Origin: Pseudomonas sp. Irchel 3E20
GTDB lineage: Bacteria; Pseudomonadota; Gammaproteobacteria; Pseudomonadales; Pseudomonadaceae
NCBI RefSeq assembly: GCF_900187645.1
Contig: NZ_FYEE01000003.1
Coordinates: 432,552 to 496,551, forward strand
Direction of reading: 5' to 3'
Length of the DNA: 64,000 bases
The notes below the pieces were generated by a model. That model was not told where the DNA came from and did no database searches. It saw only the letters and a list, made by a program, of their open reading frames with translations. Position 1 is the stretch's first letter. Each line of letters starts with the position of its first letter. The position numbers and the translations under genes were made by a program. Positions 9,466 through 19,353 of the stretch are shown one piece after another.

Positions 9466-10257
9466 ATGATTGAACAACCCGCGGCCTGCCGCATCATCGT
9501 CCAGGCACTGGACGAGGCGTTCGCCGAACAGGCCCGGCACTGGGCCGGCCAACTGGATTTACCCCTGGCCCTGGAGGACGCCGAGTTCGCCTTGCAGGTT
9601 GGCGCCCAGGGTTTACAGCTGCAACAGCTGGGGCCAGACGCGCCGGGGCCGGTGCGGGTGGATTTCGTCGAGGGCGGCGCGGCCCATCGGCGTTTGTACG
9701 GCGGCGGCAGTGGGCAGATGATCGCCAAGGCCGTGGGTGTGGGCCAAGGCGTGCGCCCGCGGGTGCTGGACGCCACGGCGGGGCTGGGCAAGGACGCCTT
9801 CGTGCTGGCCAGCCTAGGCTGCGAGATGAGCCTGATCGAGCGCCAACCGTTGATCGGCGCCTTGCTGGAGGATGGCCTGGCCCGTGGCGCTGAGGATTTT
9901 GAGGTGGCGCCGATCGTTGCGCGCATGCGCCTGCTCAAGGGCAACTCGATCGACGTCATGGGCCGCTGGGAAGGCGAACCGCCCCAGGTGATCTACCTGG
10001 ACCCGATGTTCCCGCACCGTGAGAAAACCGCCCTGGTGAAGAAGGAAATGCGCCTGTTTCGCCCCTTGGTGGGCGACGACCCGGACGCCCCGGCCCTGCT
10101 GGCCGCCGCGCTGGCCCTGGCCAGCCACCGGGTGGTAGTCAAGCGCCCGCGCAAAGCGCCGTGCATCGCGGGGCCCAAGCCGAGCCATTCGCTGGACGGC
10201 AAATCCAGCCGCTACGACATCTACCCGAAAAAAGCCCTCAAACCCCAGCTGTTGTAG
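9466..10257 (+). CDS. rsmJ: 16S rRNA (guanine1516-N2)-methyltransferase
   Basis: This 263-residue SAM-dependent enzyme methylates N2 of G1516 of 16S rRNA. The SAM-binding motif [19 protein letters not shown] (about residues 102-120) and the catalytic-type motif [11 protein letters not shown] (about 175-185), an amino-methyltransferase DPPY/DPMF loop, are diagnostic. YDIYPKKAL closes the protein as in the family. The start at ATG 9466 is chosen because it gives the usual length; an alternative non-ATG start 33 bases upstream is possible. It is an orphan gene whose stop codon lies within a half copy of the family-B palindrome. Confidence 0.93.
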   Translation: MIEQPAACRIIVQALDEAFAEQARHWAGQLDLPLALEDAEFALQVGAQGLQLQQLGPDAPGPVRVDFVEGGAAHRRLYGGGSGQMIAKAVGVGQGVRPRVLDATAGLGKDAFVLASLGCEMSLIERQPLIGALLEDGLARGAEDFEVAPIVARMRLLKGNSIDVMGRWEGEPPQVIYLDPMFPHREKTALVKKEMRLFRPLVGDDPDAPALLAAALALASHRVVVKRPRKAPCIAGPKPSHSLDGKSSRYDIYPKKALKPQLL

Positions 10258-10265
10258 CAAGCGGC
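10249..10265. repeat. Half copy of family-B palindrome at the end of rsmJ
   Basis: TGTTGTAGCAAGCGGCC matches the left arm of the palindrome at 1451-1482 and supplies the rsmJ stop codon. The right arm is missing. Confidence 0.6.
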
Positions 10266-10267
10266 CG

Positions 10268-10906
10268 TCAGTCGGGGCGGTAGGCGCGCATGAACAGCGC
10301 GACGACGTCCTGCACGTGGGCCTCGGCCGCCGCGCCGACCACTGGCCCGCCGCAGCCCAGCAGCAGGCGAAAGTTCGCCGCGCCCTTGAGCAGGCAGAAG
10401 AAGTGCTCGGCCGCGACCCGTGGGCTGGCGATGCGCAGGGCGCCGATCTGATCGACTTTGGTCAGCAGCCGTTCCATGCCGTTGAGCACCCGTTGCGGCC
10501 CTGCCTCGAAGAAAATCTGCGGCAACTGGGGGTCTTGGCTGCCCAGGGCCATGATGAGGCGGTGCAGGTTGACCGAATCCTCGCCGTTAATCAGTTGGTG
10601 AAAGCCGCGAGCGATGTTCAACAGCACCTGTTCGATGGGCGCGCCGTCGGGCAATTCGAAAAACAGCGTAGGCAACTGCTCTTCGCACTTGGACATGACG
10701 GCGCACGACAGCAGCGTCTCCTTGTCGTTGAAGTGGCTGTACACCGTGAGCTTCGACACACCGGCCTCTGCTGCCACCGCATCCATGCTGGTGTTGGCGT
10801 AGCCGTTGCTCAAAAACAGCTTTTTCGCCGCATCAAGGATGGCCTGGCGTTTGGCCAGGTCTTTGGGACGGCCGGGGCCGTTGGGGGCAGAAAGATTGTT
10901 CGACAT
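10268..10906 (-). CDS. TetR-family repressor of the adjacent RND pump (MexL-like)
   Basis: This 212-residue protein has a TetR N-terminal HTH: ILDAAKKLFLSNGYANTSMD, then the recognition helix region AGVSKLTVYSHFNDKETL (about residues 50-67). The C-terminal ligand-binding half is of the type found in AcrR/MexL regulators. It is divergent from the adaptor gene with 93 bases between starts. That arrangement is the classic one for a local repressor, and P. aeruginosa mexL-mexJK has the same layout. The N-terminus MSNNLSAPNGPGRP is fixed by the ATG at 10906; the frame stays open far upstream only because the opposite strand is coding. Confidence 0.88.
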   Translation of the reverse strand: MSNNLSAPNGPGRPKDLAKRQAILDAAKKLFLSNGYANTSMDAVAAEAGVSKLTVYSHFNDKETLLSCAVMSKCEEQLPTLFFELPDGAPIEQVLLNIARGFHQLINGEDSVNLHRLIMALGSQDPQLPQIFFEAGPQRVLNGMERLLTKVDQIGALRIASPRVAAEHFFCLLKGAANFRLLLGCGGPVVGAAAEAHVQDVVALFMRAYRPD

Positions 10907-10934
10907 TTTTCGCTTTATTACTGGACTGGTGAGT

Positions 10935-10965
10935 TTGCTATTAATAACATACCGGCAAGTATAAT
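10935..10965 (+). promoter_or_regulatory. Candidate promoter of the RND operon with overlapping operator
   Basis: A perfect TATAAT -10 box lies at 10960-10965, with TTGCTA at 10935-10940 as a possible -35 (spacer 19, slightly long). The near-palindrome GCTATTAATAAC at 10937-10948 (10 of 12 symmetric) overlaps the -35 and spacer, a suitable TetR site. Confidence 0.45.
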
Positions 10966-10999
10966 TATTCCTAGCACCATTAGCGAAAGGTCCTTCACC

Positions 11000-12100
11000 A
11001 TGTTCCGCTATGTCCTGCCCCTTGCTTTGCCTGCCAGCCTGGCACTTTTTTTGTCTGCGTGCGGCCATGAAGAACCCGCACAAGTCGTGGTGCGCCCGGC
11101 CATGGTGGTTCAGCCAGAGCCTTCGGCCCAGGCCATGGACAGCTACCCCGGTGAGGTGAGGGCGCGCTACGAGCCGGACCTGGCGTTCCGCATCGGCGGC
11201 AAGGTCAGCCGACGGCTGGTAGATGAAGGCGAGCGGGTCAAGGCCAACCAGCCCCTGGCCGAACTCGACCCCCAGGACGTGCGCCTGCAACTGGAAGCCG
11301 CCCGCGCCCAGGTCGCGGCCGCCGAGGCCAACCTGAGCCTGGTGCGTGCCGAGCGCGACCGCTACAAGACCCTGATGGACCGGCAGATGGTCAGCCGCTC
11401 GCAATACGACAACGCCGAGAACCTCTACCGCTCCGGCGAGGCGCGCCTCAAGCAGATCAAGGCCGAATTCGACGTGTCCAACAACCAGGCCAGTTATGCG
11501 GTGCTGCGTGCGCCCCAGGACGGTGTGGTGGTGCGCCGCGCCGTGGAAGTCGGGCAAGTGGTGTCGGCCGGGCAAACGGTGTTCACCCTGGCCACCGATG
11601 GCGAGCGCGAAGTGCTGATTAGCCTGCCGGAGCAGAGTTTTGGCCGTTTCAAGGTCGGCCAGGACGTCTCGGTGCAGTTGTGGACCCAACCGGGCCAGGC
11701 GTTCGCCGGGCGCATCCGCGAGTTGTCGCCGTCGGCCGACCCCAAGTCGCGCACCTTCGCCGCGCGCATCACCTTCACCTCCGGCAAAGTCCCCGCCGAG
11801 TTGGGCCAGAGTGCCCGCGTGTCGATTCAGGGCGAAGGCGCGGTGCCACTCTCGGTGCCGCTGTCGGCGCTGACCGCAGAAAACGACCAGACCTACGTCT
11901 GGCGCGTGGACGCCAACAACGTACTCAAGCGCACCGCCGTGCGCGTCGGCCCGTTTGGCGAAAAAAGCGTGCCGGTGCTCGAAGGCCTGAACGCCAGCGA
12001 TTGGGTGGTGGCAGCCGGGGTGCATGTGCTTCACGAGGGCCAGCAGGTGCGGCCCGTGGATCGCTCCAACCGCTCGGTTAACCTGGCGGCCAAGGAGTAG
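11000..12100 (+). CDS. RND efflux periplasmic adaptor (MexJ-like)
   Basis: This 366-residue protein has a lipoprotein signal ending LFLSAC with Cys21. Next come the split biotinyl-lipoyl domain (PGEVRARYEPDLAFRIGGKV to LAELDPQDVRLQLE, about residues 46-100, and APQDGVVVRRAVEVGQVV about 171-188), a coiled-coil hairpin (about 95-165), and a beta-barrel domain. It bridges the inner-membrane pump and an outer-membrane channel. The RND gene follows after six bases, and the TetR repressor is divergent. No outer-membrane channel gene follows, as for mexJK, which uses OprM encoded elsewhere. The exact substrate cannot be read from sequence. Confidence 0.9.
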   Translation: MFRYVLPLALPASLALFLSACGHEEPAQVVVRPAMVVQPEPSAQAMDSYPGEVRARYEPDLAFRIGGKVSRRLVDEGERVKANQPLAELDPQDVRLQLEAARAQVAAAEANLSLVRAERDRYKTLMDRQMVSRSQYDNAENLYRSGEARLKQIKAEFDVSNNQASYAVLRAPQDGVVVRRAVEVGQVVSAGQTVFTLATDGEREVLISLPEQSFGRFKVGQDVSVQLWTQPGQAFAGRIRELSPSADPKSRTFAARITFTSGKVPAELGQSARVSIQGEGAVPLSVPLSALTAENDQTYVWRVDANNVLKRTAVRVGPFGEKSVPVLEGLNASDWVVAAGVHVLHEGQQVRPVDRSNRSVNLAAKE

Positions 12101-12106
12101 TCCTCG

Positions 12107-15100
12107 ATGGGTTTCAATCTTTCCGCGTGGGCGTTGCGTAATCGCCAGATCGTACTGTTCCTGATGCTGTTGCTGGCGGTTGTTGGCGCCTTGTCCTACA
12201 CCAAGTTGGGGCAAAGCGAAGACCCGCCGTTCACCTTCAAGGCCATGGTCATTCGTACCCAATGGCCCGGGGCCACGGCCGAGGAAGTTTCGCGCCAGGT
12301 TACCGAGCGCATTGAAAAGAAGCTGATGGAAACCGGCGAGTACGAGCGCATTGTCTCGTTCTCGCGCCCCGGCGAATCCCAGGTGACCTTCATGGCCCGC
12401 GACTCCATGCACTCGGTGCAGGTGCCGGAGCTGTGGTACCAGGTGCGCAAGAAGATCAGCGACATCCGCCACACCTTGCCACCCGGTATCCAGGGGCCGT
12501 TTTTCAACGATGAATTCGGCACCACCTTCGGCAATATCTACGCCCTGACCGGCAGCGGTTTCGACTACGCGGTGCTCAAGGACTACGCCGACCGCATCCA
12601 GATCCAGCTGCAACGGGTCAAGGACATCGGCAAGGTCGAGCTGCTGGGCTTGCAGGACGAGAAGATCTGGATCGAGCTGTCCAACCTCAAACTCGCCACC
12701 CTCGGCCTGCCTTTGGCTGCGGTGCAGCAGGCCTTGCAGGAGCAGAACGCGGTGTCTACTGCCGGGTTTTTCGAGACCAGCAGCGAGCGTTTGCAGCTAC
12801 GGGTGTCGGGGAATTTTCAGACGGTAGAAGAGATCAAGTCCTTCCCGATCCGCGTGGGTGATCGCACGTTCCGCATCTCCGATGTGGCGGATGTGCGTCG
12901 CGGTTTCAACGACCCGCCCGCGCCGCGCATGCGCTTCATGGGCGAAGACGCCATTGGCCTGGCCGTGGCCATGAAAGAGGGCGGCGATATCCTGGTGCTG
13001 GGCAAGGCGCTGGAAGTGGAGTTCGCCCGCGTCCAGAAAAACCTCCCCGCCGGCATGGAGTTGCGCAAGGTTTCCGACCAACCGGCAGCGGTGAAGACCG
13101 GCGTCGGCGAGTTCGTGCGGGTGCTGGTGGAGGCCCTGGTGATCGTGCTGCTGGTGAGCTTCTTCTCCCTCGGCGTGCGTACCGGCATGGTGGTGGCCCT
13201 GGCGATTCCGCTGGTGTTGGCCATGACCTTTGCCAGCATGTATTACCTGGGCATCGGCCTGCACAAGATCTCCCTCGGTGCTCTGGTGCTGGCGTTGGGC
13301 CTGCTGGTGGACGACGCGATCATTGCGGTCGAGATGATGGCCATCAAGATGGAGCAGGGCTACGACCGCATCAAGGCCGCCAGCTACGCCTGGACCAGCA
13401 CCGCGTTCCCCATGCTCACCGGCACCCTGATTACCGCGGCTGGGTTCCTGCCGATTGCCACCGCGCAGTCCGGCACCGGCGAGTACACCCGTTCGATTTT
13501 CCAGGTGGTGACCATCGCGCTGCTGGCCTCCTGGGTCGCGGCCGTGGTGTTCGTGCCGTACCTGGGCGAGAAGCTGCTGCCAGACCTGGCCAAGCTGCAC
13601 GCCGCCAAGCACGGCACCACCGATGGCGCCACCGACCCTTACGGCACGCCGTTTTACCAGCGCGTGCGGCGGGTGGTGGAGTGGTGCGTGCGCCGGCGTA
13701 AAACGGTGATCGGCCTGACTATCGTGTTGTTCGTCGCCTCGGTGGTGCTGTTCCGCTTCGTGCCCCAGCAGTTCTTCCCGGCCTCCGGGCGGCTGGAGCT
13801 GATGGTCGACCTGAAACTGGCCGAGGGCGTGTCCCTGAGCAACACCGCCGAGCAGGTCAAGCGCCTGGAAGCCTTGCTCAAGGACCACGCCGGCATCGAC
13901 AACTATGTGGCCTACGTGGGCACCGGTTCGCCGCGTTTCTACCTGCCCCTGGACCAACAACTGCCGGCGGCGAGCTTCGCCCAGTTCGTGGTGCTGGCCA
14001 AGACCATCGAAGACCGCGAAAGCCTGCGCACCTGGCTGATCGAGACCCTCAACGAGCAGTTCCCGATGATGCGCTCGCGGGTTACGCGCCTGGAAAACGG
14101 CCCGCCCGTGGGCTACCCGGTGCAGTTCCGGGTGACCGGCGAGCACATCGAAGAGGTGCGCGCCCTGGCCCGCAAAGTGGCGGCCAAGGTGCGCGAGAAC
14201 CCCCATGTGGTCAATGTGCACCTGGATTGGGAAGAACCGAGCAAAGTGGTGTACCTCAACATCGACCAGGACCGCGCCCGCGCCCTGGGCGTGAGCACCG
14301 CCAACTTGGCCAAGTTCCTGCAAAGCTCGCTCACCGGGTCGGCCGTCAGCCAATACCGCGAAGACAACGAGTTGATCGAGATCCTGCTGCGCGGCACCGT
14401 TCACGAACGCACTGAGCTGTCGTTGCTGCCAAGCCTGGCGGTGCCCACCGATAACGGCAAAAGCGTGGCGCTGTCGCAGATCGCCACCCTGGAGTACGGC
14501 TTCGAGGAAGGCATCATCTGGCACCGCAACCGCTTGCCCAACGTCACGGTGCGCGCCGATATCTACGACAAAGAGCAACCGGCCACCCTGGTCAAGCAGA
14601 TCCTGCCGACCCTGGAGCCGATCCGCGCCGAACTGCCAGATGGCTATTTGCTGGACGTGGGTGGCACGGTGGAAGACTCCACCCGTGGGCAGAACTCGGT
14701 GAAGGCCGGCGTGCCGCTGTTCATCGTGGTGGTGCTGACCCTGCTGATGCTGCAACTGCGCAGCTTCTCGCGCACCTTCATGGTGTTCTTGACCGCGCCA
14801 TTGGGGTTGATCGGGGTGACGTTGTTCCTGATGGTGTTCCGCCAGCCGTTCGGCTTCGTGGCCATGTTGGGCACCATCGCGTTGTCGGGGATGATTATGC
14901 GTAACTCGGTGATCCTGGTGGACCAGATCGAGCAGGACATCAAGGCCGGGTTGCGCCCATGGCAAGCCATCATCGAAGCCACGGTGCGGCGTTTCCGTCC
15001 CATCGTGCTTACCGCCCTGGCGGCGGTGCTGGCGATGATCCCGCTGTCACGCAGCGTGTTCTTCGGGCCGATGGCAGTGGCCATCATGGGTGGCCTGATC

Positions 15101-15178
15101 GTCGCCACGGCCCTGACCCTGCTGTTTTTGCCAGCGCTGTATGCGGCGTGGTTCAGGGTCAAGAAGGAAGCCGCCTAA
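12107..15178 (+). CDS. RND efflux transporter (MexK-like)
   Basis: This 1023-residue pump of the AcrB/MexK superfamily is close in length to MexK. Visible features are TM1 (about residues 14-30), a large periplasmic loop, a TM2-TM6 block from about 335, and the proton-relay GLLVDDAIIAVE with the paired aspartates (about 402-413). A second periplasmic loop and the C-terminal TM7-TM12 block follow, including GMIMRNSVILVDQIE (about 927-941). It exports drugs using the proton gradient together with the preceding adaptor. The start ATG at 12107 follows AAGGAG. A complex REP cluster follows the stop. Confidence 0.93.
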   Translation: MGFNLSAWALRNRQIVLFLMLLLAVVGALSYTKLGQSEDPPFTFKAMVIRTQWPGATAEEVSRQVTERIEKKLMETGEYERIVSFSRPGESQVTFMARDSMHSVQVPELWYQVRKKISDIRHTLPPGIQGPFFNDEFGTTFGNIYALTGSGFDYAVLKDYADRIQIQLQRVKDIGKVELLGLQDEKIWIELSNLKLATLGLPLAAVQQALQEQNAVSTAGFFETSSERLQLRVSGNFQTVEEIKSFPIRVGDRTFRISDVADVRRGFNDPPAPRMRFMGEDAIGLAVAMKEGGDILVLGKALEVEFARVQKNLPAGMELRKVSDQPAAVKTGVGEFVRVLVEALVIVLLVSFFSLGVRTGMVVALAIPLVLAMTFASMYYLGIGLHKISLGALVLALGLLVDDAIIAVEMMAIKMEQGYDRIKAASYAWTSTAFPMLTGTLITAAGFLPIATAQSGTGEYTRSIFQVVTIALLASWVAAVVFVPYLGEKLLPDLAKLHAAKHGTTDGATDPYGTPFYQRVRRVVEWCVRRRKTVIGLTIVLFVASVVLFRFVPQQFFPASGRLELMVDLKLAEGVSLSNTAEQVKRLEALLKDHAGIDNYVAYVGTGSPRFYLPLDQQLPAASFAQFVVLAKTIEDRESLRTWLIETLNEQFPMMRSRVTRLENGPPVGYPVQFRVTGEHIEEVRALARKVAAKVRENPHVVNVHLDWEEPSKVVYLNIDQDRARALGVSTANLAKFLQSSLTGSAVSQYREDNELIEILLRGTVHERTELSLLPSLAVPTDNGKSVALSQIATLEYGFEEGIIWHRNRLPNVTVRADIYDKEQPATLVKQILPTLEPIRAELPDGYLLDVGGTVEDSTRGQNSVKAGVPLFIVVVLTLLMLQLRSFSRTFMVFLTAPLGLIGVTLFLMVFRQPFGFVAMLGTIALSGMIMRNSVILVDQIEQDIKAGLRPWQAIIEATVRRFRPIVLTALAAVLAMIPLSRSVFFGPMAVAIMGGLIVATALTLLFLPALYAAWFRVKKEAA

Positions 15179-15207
15179 AGGCCGCAGGCCCTTGTGGTAG
15201 CCACCTC

Positions 15208-15352
15208 TGTGGGGCGGGCTTGCTCGCGATAGCGATCTGATAGCCGACAGGGATGTTGGCTGTGCTGCCGCCATCGCGGGCAGCGCCCGCCCCACAGTTG
15301 AACTGTGGGGCGGGTGGCTCTGTGGGAGCGAGCCTGCTCGCGATGGCGGCAC
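15208..15352. repeat. Cluster of three REP elements (family A)
   Basis: Three copies of the GTGGGAGCGAGCNTGCTCGCGA-type element are present: 15208-15234 forward, 15267-15297 inverted, and 15321-15352 forward. The first two face each other and can form one large hairpin. It fills the gap between the RND gene and the convergent DUF4197 gene, so it may also stop transcription from both sides. Confidence 0.85.
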
Positions 15353-15423
15353 GCAGTGGCGGTGACGAATGGTAGGGCTAAGACAGTTGCTCCCACAGTT
15401 GCCCCTTCATTTTCCTCAAGGCT

Positions 15424-16113
15424 TTACAGCGTCCCAAACACCTTCTTCGCCAAACTAGTGGCAGCGGCCGCCGGGTTTTGGCGGATGTTGGCTTCTTGCT
15501 TGCCGATCATCTCGAACAAGCCGTTGAGGGCCTGTTCGGTCACGTAGCCTTCGATATTCGCGCTCTTGGCGTCCAGCACGCCCAGGGTCGCGGCTTGCCC
15601 GGCAAAGGCGTTGTACTGCTGCGCCAGGCCCACTTTGTCGGTGGCTTGCTTGACGATGGGCAGGAACTTGGCGCGGATCTGCTCGCGGCTGGTCTTGCTC
15701 AGGTATTGGGTGGCCGAGTCTTCGCCGCCGCTGAGGATGCCCTTGGCGTCGTCCACGGTCATCTTCTTCACCGCGTCCACCAGCAGCGCCTGGGCCTGCG
15801 GCACGGCGGCTTCGGCGGCTTTGTTCATGCTGGTTTCCAGTTCGTCGACCTGGGCGCCCATGCCGAACTGCTTCATTTTCTTGGCGACCTTGCCCAGTTT
15901 GCCCGGCAGTTCGATTTTCACTTCGGGGTTATTGCTAAAGCCCCCGGGTGCGCCCAATTGCTTGACGGCGATTTGCGCGCCCTGGGTCAAGGCGTCCTTG
16001 AGCCCGCCGGTGGCGTCTTTTTGCGACAGGTCGCTCAGGGACAAGGCCAGCGCACTGGCGCTGACCAACAGGCCAGCACACAGGCCGGCAAAACGAAGGG
16101 AGGGACGGAGCAT
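15424..16113 (-). CDS. DUF4197 exported protein
   Basis: This 229-residue protein begins with a signal peptide (MLRPSLRFAGLCAGLLVSASALALS, cleavage near 23). The body matches DUF4197: LSQKDATGGLKDALTQGAQIAVKQLG at the N-terminal end of the domain and the GILSGGEDSATQYL motif (about residues 126-139). The C-terminal ALNGLFEMIGKQEANIRQNPAA is the most conserved part. The function of the family is unknown; it is predicted periplasmic and helical. It lies 27 bases after the YbaY-like lipoprotein gene on the same strand, which suggests co-transcription. Confidence 0.85.
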   Translation of the reverse strand: MLRPSLRFAGLCAGLLVSASALALSLSDLSQKDATGGLKDALTQGAQIAVKQLGAPGGFSNNPEVKIELPGKLGKVAKKMKQFGMGAQVDELETSMNKAAEAAVPQAQALLVDAVKKMTVDDAKGILSGGEDSATQYLSKTSREQIRAKFLPIVKQATDKVGLAQQYNAFAGQAATLGVLDAKSANIEGYVTEQALNGLFEMIGKQEANIRQNPAAAATSLAKKVFGTL

Positions 16114-16140
16114 GGCGGTTTCCTTGGGCGGCAGGGGTGG

Positions 16141-16539
16141 TTAACGGACTTGATCGACGCGTACTTTCAATGGCTGCGGGTCTTGGCCATTGAGTTGCAC
16201 GGCGTGGTGCTCGGTGGTGATGAACAGCAACTTGCCATCGGCCTCGATGCGGGCGCTGACCGAGTAGCGATGGCCGGGCTCCACCAGCAACGGATCGTAA
16301 GTGAGGTGGAACGGCAGCGGCACCTGGCCTTTGATCGGCCCGCTCTGCTGGTCGAGGACCCGCGCCGGGGCGTCGGCCAGGGACACGTCTTGCAGGCTGA
16401 CACTGAGGGTGGCGTTGGGCGGCAGCGCGATGCGTTGCAGGTAGAAGACTTCGCCGTCGAGGCTGGCCTTGGCGGCCGGGGTCGGGCTCTGGCAGGCGCT
16501 GAGCAGCGCGGCGAGGGCAAGCAGGGAGAGTTTTTTCAT
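16141..16539 (-). CDS. YbaY/YscW-family lipoprotein
   Basis: This 132-residue lipoprotein has Cys16 in a LLSAC lipobox. The mature part matches the YscW/YbaY domain: GEVFYLQRIALPPNATLSVSLQDVSLADAPA (about residues 30-60), FHLTYDPLLVEPGHRYSVSARIE, and a C-terminal strand. In type III secretion systems this fold acts as a secretin pilotin, but isolated YbaY proteins such as this one have no proven role. No secretion genes are nearby. It lies between plsB and DUF4197 on the same strand. Confidence 0.85.
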   Translation of the reverse strand: MKKLSLLALAALLSACQSPTPAAKASLDGEVFYLQRIALPPNATLSVSLQDVSLADAPARVLDQQSGPIKGQVPLPFHLTYDPLLVEPGHRYSVSARIEADGKLLFITTEHHAVQLNGQDPQPLKVRVDQVR

Positions 16540-16554
16540 CGCAGGGTTCCTTAT

Positions 16555-16584
16555 CGTGGGCGCCTTACCAAACAGGCGCCTACG
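16555..16584. other. Inverted repeat between plsB and the YbaY gene
   Basis: An 11-bp stem with one mismatch (CGTGGGCGCCT with AGGCGCCTACG), loop TACCAAAC. It sits downstream of plsB and upstream of the YbaY gene. It has no T-tract, so it could be a factor-dependent terminator hairpin or an operator. Confidence 0.4.
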
Positions 16585-16622
16585 ACAATCTAGCGGATTT
16601 GCGCCGCCAGGGGCCTACCGAT

Positions 16623-19106
16623 TCACTCCAGCTCTGCCGCGTCCTCGCTGCGGTGCAGGGCCACCTGACGGATCGACAGGCGGATTTCCGCCGGCAATAC
16701 GCGCTTGGCCGCGCCTTCGGCCAACTCGCCGAGCATGGGGTGGTAGCTGAGTTTGCCGGCCTCGTCGCGGCGCAGCACGCCTTGGTCGAGCAGGGTCTGG
16801 ATGAAGTGGCGGAACAGGCTCTTGTCGAAGAATTCCGGGGCGTTAAGGCCATGCAGGATCGATAGGCGCTGGGCCATGACGGTGCACAGGTCTTCCAGTT
16901 CTTCGGCGCTGATGCTGTTCTGGCCGCTGTTGAGCAGCAACGAGATGGCCATATAGAAGCGTTGCAGGGTCTGGGCGATGCTCTTGGACAGCAGGGTCAG
17001 TAGCACGAAGTGCCGCGAACTCGGCGCCGGGCGCAGGTAGGCGTCCTTCTCGAAGCGCAGCAGTCCTTGCTCAACGAACGCCTCCAGCCATTGGTCGACC
17101 ACCGCGTCCAGTTCTTCCAGCGACCACCGGATGAACAACTCCGATTGCAGGTACGGATACAGCGCACGGGTGTAGCGCAGGATCTGTTCGCGGCTCATGC
17201 GCGAGGTGCTCTGGAAGAAACTGGCGAGCAACGCCGGCAGGGCGAAGATGTGCAGCACGTTATTGCGGTAGTAGGTCATCAGGACGGCGTTCTGCTCGTC
17301 CAGGTAGTGGATTTTGCCCAGGGCGTCGCTCTGCTCGGCCAACAGGTTCATGCCCTTGACGTGCTCGATCAGCGCCCGCCCGTCGCCTTCGGGCAGCGTG
17401 GTGTGGGGCGAGTAGGGCACCCGGCGCAGCAGCGCCAGGTACAGGTCCAGCACCCGCGCCATCGCTCGGTCGTCCAGGGCCAGGCGCGTGGTGGAGAGCA
17501 GCGCCAGGGCCACCAGGTTGACCGGGTTGACCGCCGCCGCTTCGTTGAGGTGGCGCGCCACGCGCTCGCCGAGGCGATGGGTGGTTTCGCTCAGCCACGC
17601 CGGTTTGAACTGCGGGCCCAGGTCCTGGCTGCGCCAGCCCGGTTGTTCGCTGTCAAGAAACTGCGCCAGTTTGATCGGCTCGCCGAAGTTCACCGCCACT
17701 TGGCCAAAACGCTGCTTAAGGGCGCCAATCACCTTGAAAATGTCGAAGATCGACTCTTTTTTCTTGCTCGCACCGCGTAATTCGCCCAGGTACGTGCGGC
17801 CTTCGAGCACCCGTTCATAGCCGATGTACACCGGCACGAACACGATGGGCATGCGCGAGGAGCGCAGGAAGCTGCGCAGGGTAATGGCCAGCATGCCGGT
17901 TTTCGGTTGCAGCATGCGCCCGGTGCGCGAGCGCCCGCCCTCCACGAAGTATTCCACCGGGAAGCCTTTGGTGAACAACGTGTGCAGATATTCGTTGAAC
18001 ACCGAGGTATAGAGCGGATTGCCCTTGAACGTGCGGCGCATGAAAAACGCCCCGCCACGGCGCAGCAGGCTGCCGATCACCGGCATGTTGAGGTTGATCC
18101 CGGCGGCAATGTGCGGCGGGGTCAGGCCGTTGCGAAACAGCAGGTAGGACAGCAGCAGGTAGTCGATATGGCTGCGGTGGCACGGTACGTAGATCACCTC
18201 GTGCCCCGGCGCGATCTGCTGCACGCCCTCGATATTGTTGACCTTGATGCCGTCGTAGATCTTGTTCCAGAACCAGCTCAACACCACTTCCAGGAAGCGG
18301 ATGGCGGTGAAGGTGTAGTCCGAGGCGATTTCGTTGCCGTAGCGCAAGGCCAGGGCCTTGGCTTTGTCGGGCGAGATGTTCTCGCGCTCGGCTTCGTCGA
18401 GGATCGCCTGCTTGACCAACGGCTGGTTGAGCAAGCCCTTGACCAGGTTGCGGCGGTGGGAAATGTCCGGGCCGATCACCGCGCTTTTGAGGTGGCGAAA
18501 GTGCACCCGCAAAATGCGCTGGGCCATGCGCACGGTGCGTTCGTGGCCCTTGTTGTGTTCGATCAGTTCGCGCAGGTGGATGGGCGCGGAGAACTGCACA
18601 CGGGTCTTGCGGCCCAGGATCATGATGCTCAGCAAGCGGCGCAGGCGCCCGGTGACCGCCCAGCTGTCGGCGAATAGCAGCTTCCAAGGGCTGGACTCAC
18701 TGCCCGGCGATTGCCCCCAGAACACACTGACCGGAATGATCTGCGCGTCTTCGGCGGCGTTCTGGGTCAGGGTGCTGACCAGCCGGGTGAGGGTCGGCGG
18801 CGCGCCGCGTTTGTCCTGGCGGCCCAGCCAGTCGGGCTCGGGCGTGAGGTAGAAAAACGCCGCCGGCTCCATCAGGTTGCCCACCGACACCGGCAATACC
18901 GGGCGCGGCAGGCCGGCCTTGGTGCACTCGGTATCGAGCACGGCCAGGTCGGTCAGCGAAGGGTTTTGCAGGACGTAGAACACCGGACGACTGCGGTCGA
19001 GGTTGAGGGTGAAGGACGACTGGTTGATCGTTTCCGAGCGCACCCAGAGGTACAACAGTCGGCGCAAGGTGCCAAACACAAGACGGCGGAACGGGGAGCG
19101 GGTCAT
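16623..19106 (-). CDS. plsB: Glycerol-3-phosphate 1-O-acyltransferase PlsB
   Basis: This 827-residue protein has the typical PlsB length. It transfers an acyl chain from acyl-ACP or acyl-CoA to sn-glycerol-3-phosphate at the inner membrane, the first step of phospholipid synthesis. The acyltransferase motif I HRSHID lies near residue 308, with motif III-type [16 protein letters not shown] about 80 residues later and [10 protein letters not shown] (motif IV) after it. The start ATG at 19106 gives the family N-terminus [22 protein letters not shown]. It is monocistronic in appearance, in the order plsB / YbaY / DUF4197. Confidence 0.96.
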   Translation of the reverse strand: MTRSPFRRLVFGTLRRLLYLWVRSETINQSSFTLNLDRSRPVFYVLQNPSLTDLAVLDTECTKAGLPRPVLPVSVGNLMEPAAFFYLTPEPDWLGRQDKRGAPPTLTRLVSTLTQNAAEDAQIIPVSVFWGQSPGSESSPWKLLFADSWAVTGRLRRLLSIMILGRKTRVQFSAPIHLRELIEHNKGHERTVRMAQRILRVHFRHLKSAVIGPDISHRRNLVKGLLNQPLVKQAILDEAERENISPDKAKALALRYGNEIASDYTFTAIRFLEVVLSWFWNKIYDGIKVNNIEGVQQIAPGHEVIYVPCHRSHIDYLLLSYLLFRNGLTPPHIAAGINLNMPVIGSLLRRGGAFFMRRTFKGNPLYTSVFNEYLHTLFTKGFPVEYFVEGGRSRTGRMLQPKTGMLAITLRSFLRSSRMPIVFVPVYIGYERVLEGRTYLGELRGASKKKESIFDIFKVIGALKQRFGQVAVNFGEPIKLAQFLDSEQPGWRSQDLGPQFKPAWLSETTHRLGERVARHLNEAAAVNPVNLVALALLSTTRLALDDRAMARVLDLYLALLRRVPYSPHTTLPEGDGRALIEHVKGMNLLAEQSDALGKIHYLDEQNAVLMTYYRNNVLHIFALPALLASFFQSTSRMSREQILRYTRALYPYLQSELFIRWSLEELDAVVDQWLEAFVEQGLLRFEKDAYLRPAPSSRHFVLLTLLSKSIAQTLQRFYMAISLLLNSGQNSISAEELEDLCTVMAQRLSILHGLNAPEFFDKSLFRHFIQTLLDQGVLRRDEAGKLSYHPMLGELAEGAAKRVLPAEIRLSIRQVALHRSEDAAELE

Positions 19107-19232
19107 ACGGCTTCTGCATGAGTTAAAAAAACCGAGCGGGCGCTCGGGCCGCTAGTGTGCCGTATCCGCGGAAAATCGGCAAAAAAGCGGCGAATGAGTG
19201 GGGAATATCGCGACAGGGCGGGTACAGCGCCC

Positions 19233-19262
19233 TGTGGGAGCGAGCTTGTTCGCGAGGGCGGT
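19233..19262. repeat. Single REP element (family A)
   Basis: TGTGGGAGCGAGCTTGTTCG, then CGAGGGCGG. It lies in the 247-base gap between plsB and the 19354 gene, where no gene is apparent. Confidence 0.75.
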
Positions 19263-19353
19263 ACATCTTTCAACACGGATGTTGGCTGGGTGGACGTTAT
19301 CGCCAGCAGGCTGGCTCCCGCAGTGGTGACTGTTGGCGGTGTTGTCGCGGGGC

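Noticed and set aside
10268..12613. A 781-codon minus-strand open frame joining the TetR gene to upstream sequence
   Set aside because: Only the last 212 codons look like a protein. The rest is antisense to the adaptor and RND genes and is rich in His/Gln/Gly, a known effect of high-G+C codon bias.
12797..14965. A 722-codon minus-strand open frame inside the RND gene
   Set aside because: His/Gln-rich low-complexity shadow with no ribosome-binding site and no family resemblance, fully inside a clear RND gene.
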